This document shows positions 9,057-20,819 of a stretch of DNA of 64,000 nucleotides, piece after piece; the stretch's first letter is position 1; each line of letters opens with the position of its first letter. A program made the position numbers and the translations under genes. The stretch is from assembly GCA_964017235.1 (NCBI GenBank), contig OZ024929.1, positions 162,735,609 to 162,799,608 on the forward strand, read 5' to 3'. A model generated the notes under the pieces. The model did not search any database and was not told the DNA's origin. It saw nothing but the letters and a program-made list of their open reading frames with translations. The stretch is from Sabellastarte sp. h YS-2021 (lineage: Eukaryota > Annelida > Polychaeta > Sabellida > Sabellidae).

Positions 9057-9230
9057 TTTCTTACTGTGGTAACTGAAGGTGTGGTCCACGGTGTACATAG
9101 GGTTGTGATTCAGTCTTCTTTCAGTGTAACATGGCGACATAAGTTGAGTAAAGCTATCGGTTGGTTCACCACGTGTTTGTCCGACAGCTACTGAAGGTGA
9201 ATTGAGACCAGTGTTTGTAGTACTGTCATC
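9054..9230 (-). CDS. possible last coding exon of the WSC gene, truncated by the MITE
   Basis: From a possible AG acceptor (ACAGTAG before 9230) an open frame of 58 codons runs to 9057, then stops at TAG 9054-9056, which are the first three bases of the hAT MITE. The peptide is hydrophilic (for example VGQTRGEPTDSFTQLMSPC), like a receptor cytoplasmic tail. If the MITE is removed, the frame continues 30 codons to 8457. No homology was recognised, so exon status is inferred only from position, frame and composition. Confidence 0.3.
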   Translation of the reverse strand, partial: DDSTTNTGLNSPSVAVGQTRGEPTDSFTQLMSPCYTERRLNHNPMYTVDHTFSYHSKK

Positions 9231-9675
9231 CTACTGTTATTGATGGTTAGTGACTGTCTGGCTGTAGTGTAAATAACTGGGACGAAATGGGGGGAACTGG
9301 GGGTGGTTCCACTGCTGAGTAAAACTTCTGAGGGACATACTGCCTGTGGTGTGAAAGAGGCATTTTAGCAATTTGGTCTAAAGTTTGGTTCCTCCTGTAG
9401 CCAATTACTTTCTGAATCACATTTTTGTTATGGATACACTTTAGTACCATGTATCCCAGAAGAAATCTCGCATCAACTTGACACATTACAATGGTTTAGT
9501 TGTTATTCATGCTGTATGTTGACAACTTAATATTTTTTTACAAGTAGTTATATTATTCTTTTAACGTCACTGTCCATTGTGTAATTGAATTGCAAATACT
9601 CTGTTAATCTACCATCTCATTTTACTAGTAAAACTACCATTTTTATATGTTTTCTACGGTAGCAACGACTGAATC
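9231..9675 (-). other. intron or undetermined part of the WSC gene
   Basis: An open minus-strand stretch at 9486-9247 ends in a proline-rich segment (VEPPPVPPISSQLF) and could be a tail exon in another frame. I cannot fix splice sites for it. The rest (9490-9675) is AT-rich without a feature. Confidence 0.25.
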
Positions 9676-10045
9676 TCATTTTATAATATGATACTTAATA
9701 TCACATATTGTGATCGTATTTTCAGGGAAGGTTCTAACAGTGATATAACCACAACTGTCTAAGCAATAACATGACAGTTCATGTCTATGCATATTGTGCA
9801 TGATTGTAGATTTTCTAATAAACTCACAAAACTGCGACCTTCCTGTTCCCCATTTAGATTGTGAAGTATAAATAATCAAGCTTTCCGAATTAAGCAGTAA
9901 GTTTGAATGATCAGTGACAACATGAAGAAGTATTTGTGTAGTTGGATCTTGAGGTGATATTGTTACAGTCAGAATCTGATCCATTCTTGATATTGATCCA
10001 ATTGACAAACAGCTGGTTGGATCTGCATCGATTACCATGTCACTA
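9676..10045 (-). CDS. candidate terminal exon, lectin-like (FTP/discoidin-like) segment
   Basis: An open frame of ~120 codons ends at a stop at 9676. Features reminiscent of fucolectin/F5-8C type domains in invertebrate lectins are VIDADPTSCLS near the start (compare VDGN...C) and VRTFPENTITICDIKYH at the end (compare LTLCEV). A CAG acceptor precedes it near 10045 and would give phase 2. It lies 3' of the WSC exons on the same strand and could be the next domain of that gene, or an alternative end. The domain call is tentative. Confidence 0.35.
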
Positions 10046-10808
10046 TCCCTGTGTCAGCTGGAGAACACTTCCTTGGCTAAAATACAATAATATTTCAAAC
10101 AAAAAGTCCAGCAGTATTAAATCATTATAATTCCAATGTACTAATTATCACCCAATCTCACTGTACATTTGAAAGGATCCTCTGGGCCTAGTGGTTGACA
10201 TGTTTGGTATCTAATCACAGGCTGTCACCTCTGTGTATTTTGACTCTCATAAATGACAATGATGAGTGTCTGTTTGAACATGACCCAGACTGTTGAATGG
10301 GGAATTAGATAAAACAATTTATCTTTGTCATTGTAGGTTCGAAGCCAGTGAACTGCATGTGGGATGAAAGGTTGATATATCCACTGACTCCACAACAAGC
10401 AACACTTTGAGACAGGAACATGCGTAACAGGTTGGCCATGTGTCTTACTGGACAAAAGAACCATATCACGAGACGATACATTTGGTCAGTGAAGAAAAGC
10501 AATTAAATGTGAAGAACTTTTGTTGCTTCTAATTGGAGCTTTTTATATTTAATGTATGCCTTAATATTTCCCAAATAGTTTTACAATTAAAAAAAACACG
10601 CAAGAGTTTCTATGGTGAAGATCATATGAACAGATGCTTTAAAGGTTTCATTAGCAGTGCAGTCAAGATATCGGGAATGAATCAATTGGTTCTTGTATAT
10701 GTGGTTGTGGATTTGAGTGCAGTAGATCCCAATTGCTGGATTGGGATTGGCTTGTCCTAATATGACTTAAGCTGTAGAATGGCAAGTAAGACCTACAGTT
10801 AGAGTGAC
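10046..10808. other. intronic sequence of the WSC gene
   Basis: There is no exon I can support. A 79-codon minus frame at 10464-10225 lacks a credible acceptor and is not annotated. The phase mismatch between the exon at 10953 and the candidate exon at 10045 suggests one unseen exon here or that the latter belongs elsewhere. Confidence 0.4.
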
Positions 10809-13706
10809 CTGTGGTTGAAGATAAGTAGACACTGTTCCGATAAAGTCCTCCACATATTTGAATATCATCATCGTCACACTGCAGGTTACATTCAGGTTGT
10901 AGAACCTGTCCATAGCGGCCATAGGTATTGCCACAAAAACAGGATGAGGCATTCTGTAAATCACAGGGGAAATATTATAAATTATAATAGCAAAAGTATC
11001 AGGACAGAGCATTTTGTAAATTGTGTGGGAAATATAACAGTGCAATTGAACAGAAGTAATCAAAAGGGGCATTGTTCTGTGCAACATATGCAAATATAAA
11101 ATATTTAATCGCAAGAGATCATGAGACTTTCAGAATATGTCATTATGACCGATATTTTGGTAATTTCTTCCTGGAAGTCTGTTTCATGTCAAATTTAAAA
11201 GGGGAATTTTTATGAAGGAATGTTTATCTGTTAGAAAGTTTTAAAATGTCTTTTAAAATAATACAGAAGCATTTTAAGAATTATTAAATTTCTACAAAAT
11301 GTGTAATTTTAATTATATGCTATAAACTCGTAAATTAAGTTAGGACTAGTTTTGTCAATATACAGAACCATCATAGGATTTTATTGATTAGCTACAAAAT
11401 TTTAGTCTTTAATTTCAATTATATTTTGTAAACAATATTCTCCTTCATGGCAAAAAGTTTTTGAAAGAGTGTAAGGAAAATGAAAAAAAGTTAAACCTGT
11501 TTATATCTATTTGTCTCGTTAAAAATAAGACACTGAATATCGATTTTCTTTTGCACTAAAATCACCACAAATATCATTCAGGAGGAAACTATCTTGATAT
11601 GAACCTACCCTAGCCTCATCGTATTTTTCTGATTGTCTCTGTGCTGTCGACCCCGCTCTCCCTTTTATGTCTTTGGACTATTGAATCTTTGAAGTTTTTG
11701 TTTCTTAGTTGTTGAACCTTAAATTTTGTCTTTTAATGAAGATTAAGTGCTATAAAAGACATTGGACTATTGCAAGTAGAGTATTGTCTTATTATTAAAT
11801 AGTAAATATCCTTACTCTCATCTTGTATCGTATAAGGTACCTACAGAGGTGATTATTGAGAGTGATTAAATACTTAATGCTTAATTGCTATATTGCCAAA
11901 TATTTCTTTTATAACTGAATAATGATGTAAAACATCAAAAAATATAAATAACAACTTTCTGCAAGGTATTTAGAATATTGTTAAGAGTAAGGTTATAATC
12001 AATACCCCCCCCCCCCCCCCCTTATGAAGCAATGTAAGAACCGCAAATTGTGGACAATTTTTAACTCGAGGGCAATACAGTTGAACATGACATTTTGTGG
12101 AGTATGTATTGAAAACACAGTGGATCAACTAACACTCGGAACTAAATCAAGAATATTTTTGACAATTTTTTCTAAGACCTCTGCACATCTGTTTCAAATC
12201 ATCCATACCTGTACTGCAGCATACTGAAAACCTGAAAATCCACAATCTATTCGGCACTTGGTTGGTGTGTTCTGTGTAAGTACTACTTCAAAAGCCAAAT
12301 CTCTTTCTTCTCTGTCTGCAAAGCAACCCACATACAATCCACTGCTATTTCCTGAAATTAAAATGCAAAATCTACTGTCACCATTCTCAAAACATTTTAA
12401 CAAAAGTATCAATATTCTTTGTTTTTTTGTGTTTAATCAACTTTTTAGATTTAAAAAAAAAGTTTGTGTTTTATGTACAGACCAGAAAACTCACTTGAAC
12501 TAATTCTGTAACATGCTACCAGTTTGGTTACCTCACTCTGAAGAGACTTGTTTACTCCAACATAGGTCCAGGTGGATGACATTAACACACTAGGAGCTGT
12601 CTCAATGCCTGGACGGGAGCAGTGAGAGAAGAGTTTTACTTACTTGAATAAATACTGTTCCTCCATACTCCTCCACATTTCTCCTCAGTATTGCCTGCAC
12701 AGGGAAAACCACAATCAGATTCGGATCCCTTGCCATGTTTGCCATAGGTGTTACCACAAAAACACTCCATCCCCACCTGTAATTGTGACAAAGGTGCAAA
12801 ATGTTTGAAATATACTATTGAAGATCACTATACATACATGAGATTTAATATTCTGTGAAACTTATACTAACATTATTTTCCAAGCAATAATAAAAATAAC
12901 AGAACAAAACCAATAATTATATTATGTTAATATTTTAAGTTTGAACTATTTCATTGGGAATAAGTATATTTTTATTACAGCAAAATGGGGGGGCCACGGT
13001 GGCAGAGTGGTAACACTCTCGTCTCCCACCTCTTAGGCCGGGGTTCGATCCCAGTCATGGCCTCAAGTGGGAAAGCTGGTAGTTGCTTGCCGTTAGTCGG
13101 CAGTTTACAGTACAGATCCCTGATGAACTGTATGTACTGGTTTCCTCTGCCCTTCCAACTACCCGTCGTGATATGACCTGTACAGTGTCGAAAGTGACGT
13201 AAAACCCCAAATAAATAAATAAATACAGCAAAATGGCTGCAATGGCGGCACTATGACAACTTACAAAAGGTTTACTTAGAACAGGAGTATGTGACACTAT
13301 TACAAATCGAGAACATGTACTTAAACACAAATGGATCTTATCTAACAGGATATCTCCTATCTCTGAAATGTCCCATATGTCATTTACCTTAAAAGCTTTC
13401 ATAAGGCTTATAAATCAATTTGCTTTTATGAGTTGGCAAACTGTTAAAAAAGGATGAAATACTTTTTTTATAATGTGAAATTCAACTGAAACAAGTATAA
13501 AACACTTTTTTGATCTTATTACTCCTCTGCACTCCCTACTCTCATGAGTTTATTTGGAAGATCTACCTGGACTCCACTGAACAAGAAACCGTCTCTCTCA
13601 CAGTGATCCAGGCATTTTTCAATGGTCAATGTATCTGTGTTCCAAGACGAATGAGGTAAGTCCCTATCAGTTGCATCAATGTAGCAACCTTCGTACAATA
13701 GGTGAC
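10809..13706 (-). CDS. host gene with two WSC domains (partial, four exons seen)
   Basis: Exons on the minus strand are 13706-13567, 12776-12644, 12351-12209 and 10953-10809, each bounded by AG and GT sites. Lengths 140, 133, 143 and 145 nt give phases 1-0-1-0-1, so the reading frame runs through all four. Each exon pair encodes one WSC domain with eight cysteines. Domain 1 has YEGCYIDATDRDLP, then ECFCGNTYGKHGKG and CGGVWRNSIY. Domain 2 has YVGCFADREERDL, then SCFCGNTYGRYGQ and CGGLYRNSVY. WSC domains are small cysteine-rich, probably carbohydrate-binding modules of secreted and membrane proteins. The 5' end with signal peptide and the 3' end are not certain. Identical intron phases indicate a domain duplication including its intron. 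The family is sure; the full protein is unknown. Confidence 0.88.
12989..13223 (+). mobile_element. tRNA-derived SINE (235 bp) in a WSC-gene intron
   Basis: It has an RNA polymerase III A box TGGCAGAGTGG and B box GGGTTCGATCCC, a body, and a tail (AAAT)n. It is flanked by a perfect 13-bp target duplication TACAGCAAAATGG at 12976-12988 and 13224-13236. It sits between the two exons of WSC domain 1, antisense to the gene. A second copy is at 34024-34484. Confidence 0.95.
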
Positions 13707-14184
13707 CTACAAAATGACATCACCCACAAGTAAAGTGTATAAGAGAATAGAGGAGTTTCATTGTCCCCGTTCCCATTATTTTGTAAATCTTTGATCAAAA
13801 TACTTGAGTTTCAATGCAATTTCTGCAGGGCAAGCTACATTTTCAGTTTGCCATAGCAGCGCATCCAGTGACCAGAAATTAGCAGTTTTTATACTAAGCT
13901 GCCACTTGTTGATGAAGAAGTTTTAAGTGGCCGATAATCGGGAATTAAGGCAATAATGAAACGTTGTTTTTAATTTTTAATTTTATGCCCAGGTCATACA
14001 CTAAAGATGTTGCTGTGGTAACCATGTTAAATAAATAAGAATCACGGCAATTTAAAAGTCACCCAAAATTGTACCAACAAGACGTGAAACAGGATTCACT
14101 TGAGAAAAGCAAACTTCAGATTTCTGCGATGATCTTCTACTTTCTTTGAGTATGCTGAGATGAAACATCAAGAAAGCACAGGTG
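13707..14184. other. no gene recognised upstream of the first visible WSC exon
   Basis: It presumably contains further intron or 5' sequence of the WSC gene. Both strands were read; no WSC-like cysteine pattern, start codon with signal peptide or repeat was found. Confidence 0.4.
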
Positions 14185-14189
14185 CCCCC

Positions 14190-14220
<31 letters not shown>

Positions 14221-14226
14221 ACACAC
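14185..14226. repeat. poly-C run followed by (AC)n
   Basis: 22 C are followed by about 10 AC units. It is one of seven C runs of ten or more in the window, all with C on the plus strand. Confidence 0.9.
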
Positions 14227-14459
14227 CCTGGACAATGAAGGCATGCTTGCGGAAATAATTTTATTATTATTATACATATATTTAATAATTTTTGTATATT
14301 ATTCATCAATAGCTACACATGTCTATCTACTTCTAAACTACTGCTATTTACAGTCCAGTCCATGCTATGCAGTAGATGTGAGAAATTTAAATAATTCATT
14401 CATGATACATATTCATAACATATTCATTAGAATTTAAGATGCATATACCTAAGGTGACC

Positions 14460-14645
14460 TAAACCCCGTTTTTGTGGGTAAAGCAACTTGGGAGATTAAG
14501 GCTAGCACTAAGTAAAAAGTTGATGAGTTTAAGGCTAGCCTGAAAGTTACAACTTAAAACCACCCTAGACCCACATTTGGGTCAGGGTGTGCAAAGTGGC
14601 ATAATAGGGATAGAACCCACGACCCTATGAGGCTGAGGCGAGGTT
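14460..14645 (-). mobile_element. 5'-truncated tRNA-derived SINE remnant
   Basis: Read on the minus strand it contains GGTCGTGGGTTCTATCCC, a B-box-like motif, followed by about 150 bases of body. No A box or target duplication is seen. It is a different family from the SINE at 12989. Confidence 0.4.
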
Positions 14646-14950
14646 TACAAATGTTTATGCAAAGTTTAATATTTTTATGTATTTATACAAAAATTCCCTC
14701 TAAAGGGGAAATGACTAGCATAATACTAAAAACATGTAAAATAAGTGTATAAAGATAAAAATTAAAAACAAGACAAAGGTTTTATAAGCTACAAGCTTAC
14801 CATGTGGCACTGATTGCTGTTCTTGCATGGCCACAGGCCCAGTCAACGTCCAAGAAAAATAGACATTTATAGTTGGCCATAGCCTCAGGTTGTCGTCTCG
14901 CGGTACACTCGGGAAATACAGCGGGAAAGGCAGGGTGGGACTCTTCTAAG

Positions 14951-15041
14951 TCCCACATGGTAAGCTTGTAGCTTATAAAAGCTATATTTAAGTAATTAAA
15001 ATTTTCAATTTTATTGCGCTACAATAGCTTACCATGTGGGA
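14951..15041. repeat. DIRS-B internal complementary region
   Basis: It starts TCCCACATGGTAAGCTTG and ends AGCTTACCATGTGGGA. The right half matches the reverse complement of the right end near 21390-21418 (GGTAAGCTATTGTAGCGC). Confidence 0.85.
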
Positions 15042-15179
15042 TTGATTGCTGAATCCAACCGCTCGGTGGAGAGATTACAGCTGAGACTGGAAGCTATGTC
15101 AATTTTTCTTAGATTTTGAAGTAATAGATTAGAATGAATGTTAGAAAAACCAGTCTGAGTCCCCTTTACAGTGCCTTCT

Positions 15180-15371
15180 TTTCTTTCCGAGGATGACTGG
15201 TGTGAGGGGGAAGGGTCTAGGACTTGTGCCGCCACCACTGGTCCCAGATACATATTGTTGTTGTTGTCTGACCAAGTAAGGTCTTTTAGGTAAGAATTTG
15301 TGAATGTGTTGTGAGCTTTCCAGTGACAGGCTTGCATGATTTGGTCCACCGATACCCCACCGTCAAAGGCC
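15180..15371 (-). pseudogene. DIRS-B tyrosine recombinase, C-terminal remnant
   Basis: The minus frame retains the end of the recombinase: SVDQIMQACHWKAHNTF, YLKDLTWSD and the MYLGPVVAAQ tail. It is cut at 15371 where the inverted block begins, so the HxxR and first Arg motifs are missing. Confidence 0.8.
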
Positions 15372-16513
15372 TTAGAGACACTGGAAATATCCCCAGTCTC
15401 TGGACAGCTTCCTTCCTTGGACAGAAACGTTTTCTGCACACCTAGACTGGTGGCAGAACCCCACAAACGTGATGAGAGGTGTAGACCTTCATCCCAAAGA
15501 GCACAGCATCCAACTCTTTTCATACGCCTCAAACGAAGGTTGGGGCTCTCACTTAAATCAAAGTTCTACAAAGGGTCTGTGATCAGATGGGGAAAAAGGC
15601 TACAGATAAATGTTCTAGAGTTGAAGGCGCTCTCATTGGCCGTGTGAAGCTTAAGGACCAGTGTCAGAACCAAACAGTGCTAGTTGCAACGGACAACTCA
15701 ACAGTGGTAGGCTACAGAAACAAACAAGGAGGAATTCACTCAGCGGAGATGTGTGTGTTCTTGTGGAAGATCATTGTGCAGCATTATCACATAACATTGA
15801 AACCCAGACACATTACAGGGTGTCTGAATGTGATGCCCAACCTTCTATCTAGGTCCAACCAAGTGCAGTCAACAGACTGATCACTGCATCTGCAGGTGTT
15901 CAAACAGATCTGTCAAAAGTGGTTCACCCCCCATGTAGATCTATTTGCCACTCATCTGAACCACAAACTTTCACTGTACGTGTCTCCAGTCCCAGAACAC
16001 AATGCTTGGGACATAGATGCTCTGAACATAAACTGACAGGTCTCACTGCTTATGCTTACCCTCCAACGGCTCACCTTCACAGGGTGATCCAAAAATCAGG
16101 CAATGCCACTGCCTGATCATCGTAATAGCCCCAGGCTGGCCAGAGATGCCCTGGTTTTGGGACCTAGTGCAGCTCTCAACAACGATTCCACTTCAACTCC
16201 CCATGTCAACAATTCTTCACAAGTAGTCCCACAATTATGTGTTCCACAGCAATCCACAGCATCTCAACCTCCACGCCTGATGTCTAGGAGTGGACAACTC
16301 CAAGAACAAGGCCTCTCTGTGGAGGTGGCAGAGAGAATTGCTGCCCCTCAGAGGTCATCACAAGGACCATCTACTAGTCAAGTGGACTCTATTTGAGGAA
16401 TGGTGCAGAGAAAATTCGGTGGATTTCTCCACTCCATCTGTGAAACAAATCTCAGATTTATTTCATGTACCTGTACCAAGATCTAAACAGGCATCTCTCG
16501 ACCATCAAGTACT
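15372..16513 (+). pseudogene. inverted DIRS-B block: RNase H, MT-like domain and YR N-terminus
   Basis: Here the DIRS coding sense is on the plus strand. Order: RNase H pieces (INVLELKALSLAV near 15610, then ATDNSTVVGY and LKPRHITGCLNV to 15850), the MT-like domain (15930-16200; LTAYAYPPTAHLHRV, PGWPEMPWFWDL in shifted frames), and the YR N-terminal region (16290-16510; EEWCRENSVDFSTPSVKQI). This is the reverse of its orientation in DIRS-C (47250-48390, minus strand). Frameshifts and stops are many. Confidence 0.8.
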
Positions 16514-17080
16514 AGGTTAGGTCTATCACTGCCTGAGTGTTCACTTGGGCTTCCTCCTGAGACTGGGACCTGATCAGCCAGTCGTCCAGGTATTGAAGTT
16601 TGAGTTCTCTGGAGAGGGCCATTAGCTTGTAATGTATCATTTTAAAGACCTGGGGGCTTGTGGCTAGTCCAAAGGGGAGGGAGGTGAACAGGAACACCTG
16701 CGACCTGTGGCAATTTTGGGTGGATGAGAATGTGAAGGTAAGTGTCCGAAAGATTTATCGATGATACCCATTCCCCTGGAATCAGGGAGGTCCTGATGGA
16801 CTCTGGAGTTTCATTTGAACTTTTCTACATGTAGAAAAGTGTTGAGCCTGCTTAAGTCTATGGCTAGCCTCTACCTTTGGTGAGGCATGGGGACTAAAAA
16901 CAGGCGACTGTAAAACCTGAGAGATTTTACATTTTCCACCCTTTCGATTACGTTCTTTGACAGAAGAGCCTGGATACAAGTGGCCAGAGCTTGGTCTTTT
17001 GAAGGGCCTTGTATTCTGACAGAATCAGAGGGAATCTGACCAGACTTGGTTCTGAAATGAATGGCAGTATGTAGCCATTG
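16514..17080 (-). pseudogene. DIRS-B reverse transcriptase remnant
   Basis: The minus strand keeps SLPFGLATSPQVFKM and the active site LQYLDDWLIRS at 16512-16697, then the N-terminal RT segment up to about 17080 with several breaks. About 280 bases of the RT C-terminus present in DIRS-C (48390-48670) are absent at the inversion edge. Confidence 0.8.
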
Positions 17081-18780
17081 GTGACAATGTTTAACACATT
17101 TGATGAACATTTGTTTGTTTGTCAGTCTCTTCTGAAAGAACGGAGGCAATCTCCTACTGGTGGACTGAGGGAGGCTTTCAAGGAGTCAATGGGAGGAGGG
17201 GTTTCCATGCCCTCGTCCCCTATTGTGAGGTCGAAAACGATGCCTGAAGCCTCTGATATTTGCTTTTCCCCTGCCTGAGGAAACGATTGGATACTGCTTG
17301 GAACGGAATGACCCAAATTGGGGCGTTTCCTGTAGGAGCCTCTAGATTGTGGGGAATGTGAAAGGGCTGATTAAAAGGGCCTAAACCCTAAGTGTTATTA
17401 CAGCTGCCTTGATGAGGAACTCCTGTCCCTCCTAAACTAGTTGTGAATGGGGAACTTTAAGTTCTAAAGATCCTGTATCTCACCCGAATTCCCCATACCC
17501 CTTCTGACTACTTATATGCACCATGAAATTGAGTTTAACCTGTCTGGTAGTAGCCTTGCTACTTTCTTAACAGATATGGATAACCAGGTTGCATTCCAAA
17601 AAAGAGCAGCCTGAAGCTCAACTGTTGATGACCAGATGGGGGGAGGGGGGCTTATCCAAAGAGGCCCCCAGGGAGATACAGATTTGAAAACTTGTAATTT
17701 GTCTTCAAACAAGGTTGTCCCATTTTAAGGGAAATTAGCAGCCTAAGTTCCTGTTGGCCTGGTAATCATTCAGAGTCCAGACTGTGGAGGATCTAGGAAT
17801 AAATTCCCTGGGGACAGGGAGATTCCAAACTGCCTAAGTTTCAATGTTCTCAGAAAACGGTTAGGGTTAAGTCAAGCAACCTACTTCCGTGTAAAATACA
17901 AAGTCAAGGACAAACGAAGGACCTTGTTTAGAAGAAGCCCTCTTGGGCTTGAGGACTTGGACTTGGACCGAAGCCCCCAATAAGTGATATTTACTGCCAG
18001 GCTTGTGTACTATTAGTCCAAGTGTGTGTTAGGATTGTTCAGAGTTCTGATCTGGAACCATCATCCAAACATCAGATTTAAGATTTGATCATCCGAGGAT
18101 CAGATCTGGGATACAATCATCCGATCATCGGATTTTAGGTTAGGTCATCCGAGTATTGGAATGTAGTTGTAAACATCTGATCATCCGAGCATAGGATGGT
18201 AGTTGCAGACATCCAATCATCAGATCTTAGATCTGAGCATCGGATCTAGATGCAATGAAAATCTGAGCATCGAACCATACCCGGATGGATAGAAGTTGGG
18301 AATAATCCATCAGATTCTCGGATGGATTAAAAACTCGAATGAACTAAGTTCAGATCTGGCTTCAGATTCAAGCAGGGATCTGATCCACCCTGGCTGGAAA
18401 GAAGTTGGATATTATAATTTCCATATAAGCTTTCTTTAAACGGTTCTTAGAAGAGAACTACACAACTGGATTTACGTATGTAAATCAAGAGTGACACAAG
18501 GTCTTCTGCCCCAACTGCCTCACTGCAGGTAGGGGTAGTTGTGAGATAAGGAAAGCAATAATCACACAGAATTTTTATTAAATAACATAGAACCTAAAAA
18601 GCAAAGTATAATATTACTTATATTATAAAATTGGACTTAAAATTGACTTAACATAATGCCAAAGCAAGGTTACCTTAGTTTGAAAAAACGCATACTGTCT
18701 AGACGATTTGAGCAAGGATTCTGTTCCTGTTATTTAAGTATTAACATTTTAAGGTCAAAAATACAGGAAAGAAGGGGTAA
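17081..18780 (-). pseudogene. DIRS-B gag region, decayed, with ATCCGA repeats
   Basis: It is collinear with 49120-50880 of DIRS-C. It has no long ORF. At 18050-18340 many diverged copies of ATCCGAGCATCGGAT-like units occur; on the minus strand they would read Ser-Asp repeats, as in a disordered Gag linker. Confidence 0.65.
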
Positions 18781-19009
18781 AATATTTTATTTTATTTTAT
18801 ATCTGAATGTACTGTAAGAAACTGCATACACGCGTCTCTCAGCACATGCTGTCTAGACGTGACATCATCACAGGGGTTTTCCCAAGGATTCCCCAAGTTA
18901 GTTTCGTGCTTTATATCATATTTTAACCCTTAAAATGGACAAATACCGTTGAAGAACGGGGATAAACCATTAACAAATTTATCTCATTTGATTTCAACAG
19001 GCATATATT

Positions 19010-20819
19010 GAAAAAATTGAAAAAATACACTCAATTTTCTCTACCTCATTCAATTTCCGACACATCACCCCAGACTCTCCTCCACCCACATTCGCCTCTT
19101 TCTCTGCTGTAACTGAAGAGCAGGTCACCAAAATCATTCAAGACTCTCCCACTAAATCATGTTCCCTTGACCCTTGGCCCACTTTTCTTGTTCTTGAATT
19201 CCTGGATATCCTTATTACCCCCATCACCTCAATAATCAACGCCTCTCTAGCACAAGATACGTGTCCTAATTTCTTTAAGCAGGCCCATGTAACCCCAATT
19301 CTCAAAAAATCATCCTTAGACAAGGAAGTTTTCAAAAATTACAGGCCCGTTTCCAATCTAAACTTTATTTCAAAGATACTTGAAAGGGTAGTAGCAGCCC
19401 AGCTACATACTCACCTTGATGAAGCCGGCCTGATGATTGCCTTCCAGTCGGCTTATAGAAAACACCATTCTACTGAAAGTGCCCTTCTTCTCAATATGGC
19501 CAAAGGGTCTGTTACCCTTCTAGATCTCTCCGCCGCTTTCAACACCATTGATCACACTCCTGGACAGACTTAATGGTTACTATGGAATCAGTGAACTGGC
19601 ACTCGGCTGGTTCAAATCATACCTGTCGGGAAGGACACAGTCGGTCAAGGTAGGCAGCACACTCTCAAATCCTGTTGCCCTTCAGCATGGGGTCCCCCAG
19701 GGCTCCGTCCTTGGTCCAATTCTTTTTTCCCTTTACACCAACCCAATCAGCTCCATCATTCAATCTCACAGTAGCATCAATTACCATTTCTACGCCGATG
19801 ACACTCAGCTATACATTTCACTCTCTCCAGCAAATTTTTCTTACTCTGTACAAAAACTAAAAAATTGCCTAAACGACATCCAAAACTTCATGTTCACAAA
19901 TAAATTAAAACTCAACCCTGATAAAACCGAGTTCATTTTGATAGGTTCGAAAAACAACTGTAAACAACTCCTTCCTCACTTTCCAATCAATATTCTTGGT
20001 AATCAGGTCTCACCAGCACAAAGTGTCAAGAACCTCGAAGTGGTGTTTGACTCCAATTTCACTTTCTCCGACCATGTGTCACAGGTCATAAAGTCCACTA
20101 GAGCTCATGCAAGAGACCTCTACAGAATACACCCCCTTCTAGACCTTAAAACATCAGTTCTTTTAGCCAATGCCTTGGTCAGCAGCAGATTGGACTACTG
20201 CAATTTCCTGTTTCTATCACTCACAGACTTTGAGCTAAGAAGACTGCAACTAGTGCAAAACTCACTCTGCAGGGTTGTCACCCGTTCCTCAAAATTTTCT
20301 CACATCACCCCTCAACTGAAAAAACTCCATTGGCTTCCAGTTAGGTATAGGGTACAATTCAAAATAGGCCTCATTACATATAAAATCCTCAACCAAGGTC
20401 AGCCTGTTTACCTAAGAGAACTAATCCACCCCTACACTTCCTTTAGAAATACTAGACGAAGTACCCCTAAACTCAAGTTCCTTCATACCCCTACTTTTGA
20501 CCGTAGAGTTCATAAATCAATTAAACACTTCTCAAATTCTTTTAGTCACTATGCCCCAGTTTTTTGGAACTCTCTCCCCTTCCAAATAAGAAACAGTCCC
20601 TCTGTCGCATCTTTCAGGAAACACCTCAAAACGCACCTTTTCAACTCTAGCTTCCCAACTTAGTCTCCTTCCCTCTCGGTTCCACCCACAAACCCGGTAC
20701 ACTGACCTTGAACGCCCCTCGACTCTCCTTATAAGAAATGATTTTTGTTACTAGCGCACTGAGTTCCCCTTAGTGGGGAAGATATTGTGCCTGCAAAGCA
20801 GTAGATTAGATTAGATTAG
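19010..20819 (+). mobile_element. CR1/L2-like LINE, 5'-truncated, with RT pseudogene
   Basis: From 19010 the plus strand reads the RT N-terminal region (VFKNYRPVSNLNFISKILE, LLDLSAAFNTIDHT), a frameshift near 19548, then an open 371-codon frame with [16 protein letters not shown], the active site YADDTQLY and the C-terminal HWLPVRYRVQFKI. The 3' end is a short UTR with (GATTA)n. The flanking duplication ATATATT is at 19003-19009 and 20820-20826. DIRS-C keeps the uninterrupted site near 51101-51110. No endonuclease domain remains. Confidence 0.92.

Noticed and set aside
10225-10464. 79-codon minus ORF as another lectin-like exon
   Set aside because: No usable acceptor upstream and no convincing domain match.
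12985-13060. tRNA gene
   Set aside because: A and B boxes are present but no cloverleaf is formed; the target duplication and tail show a SINE.
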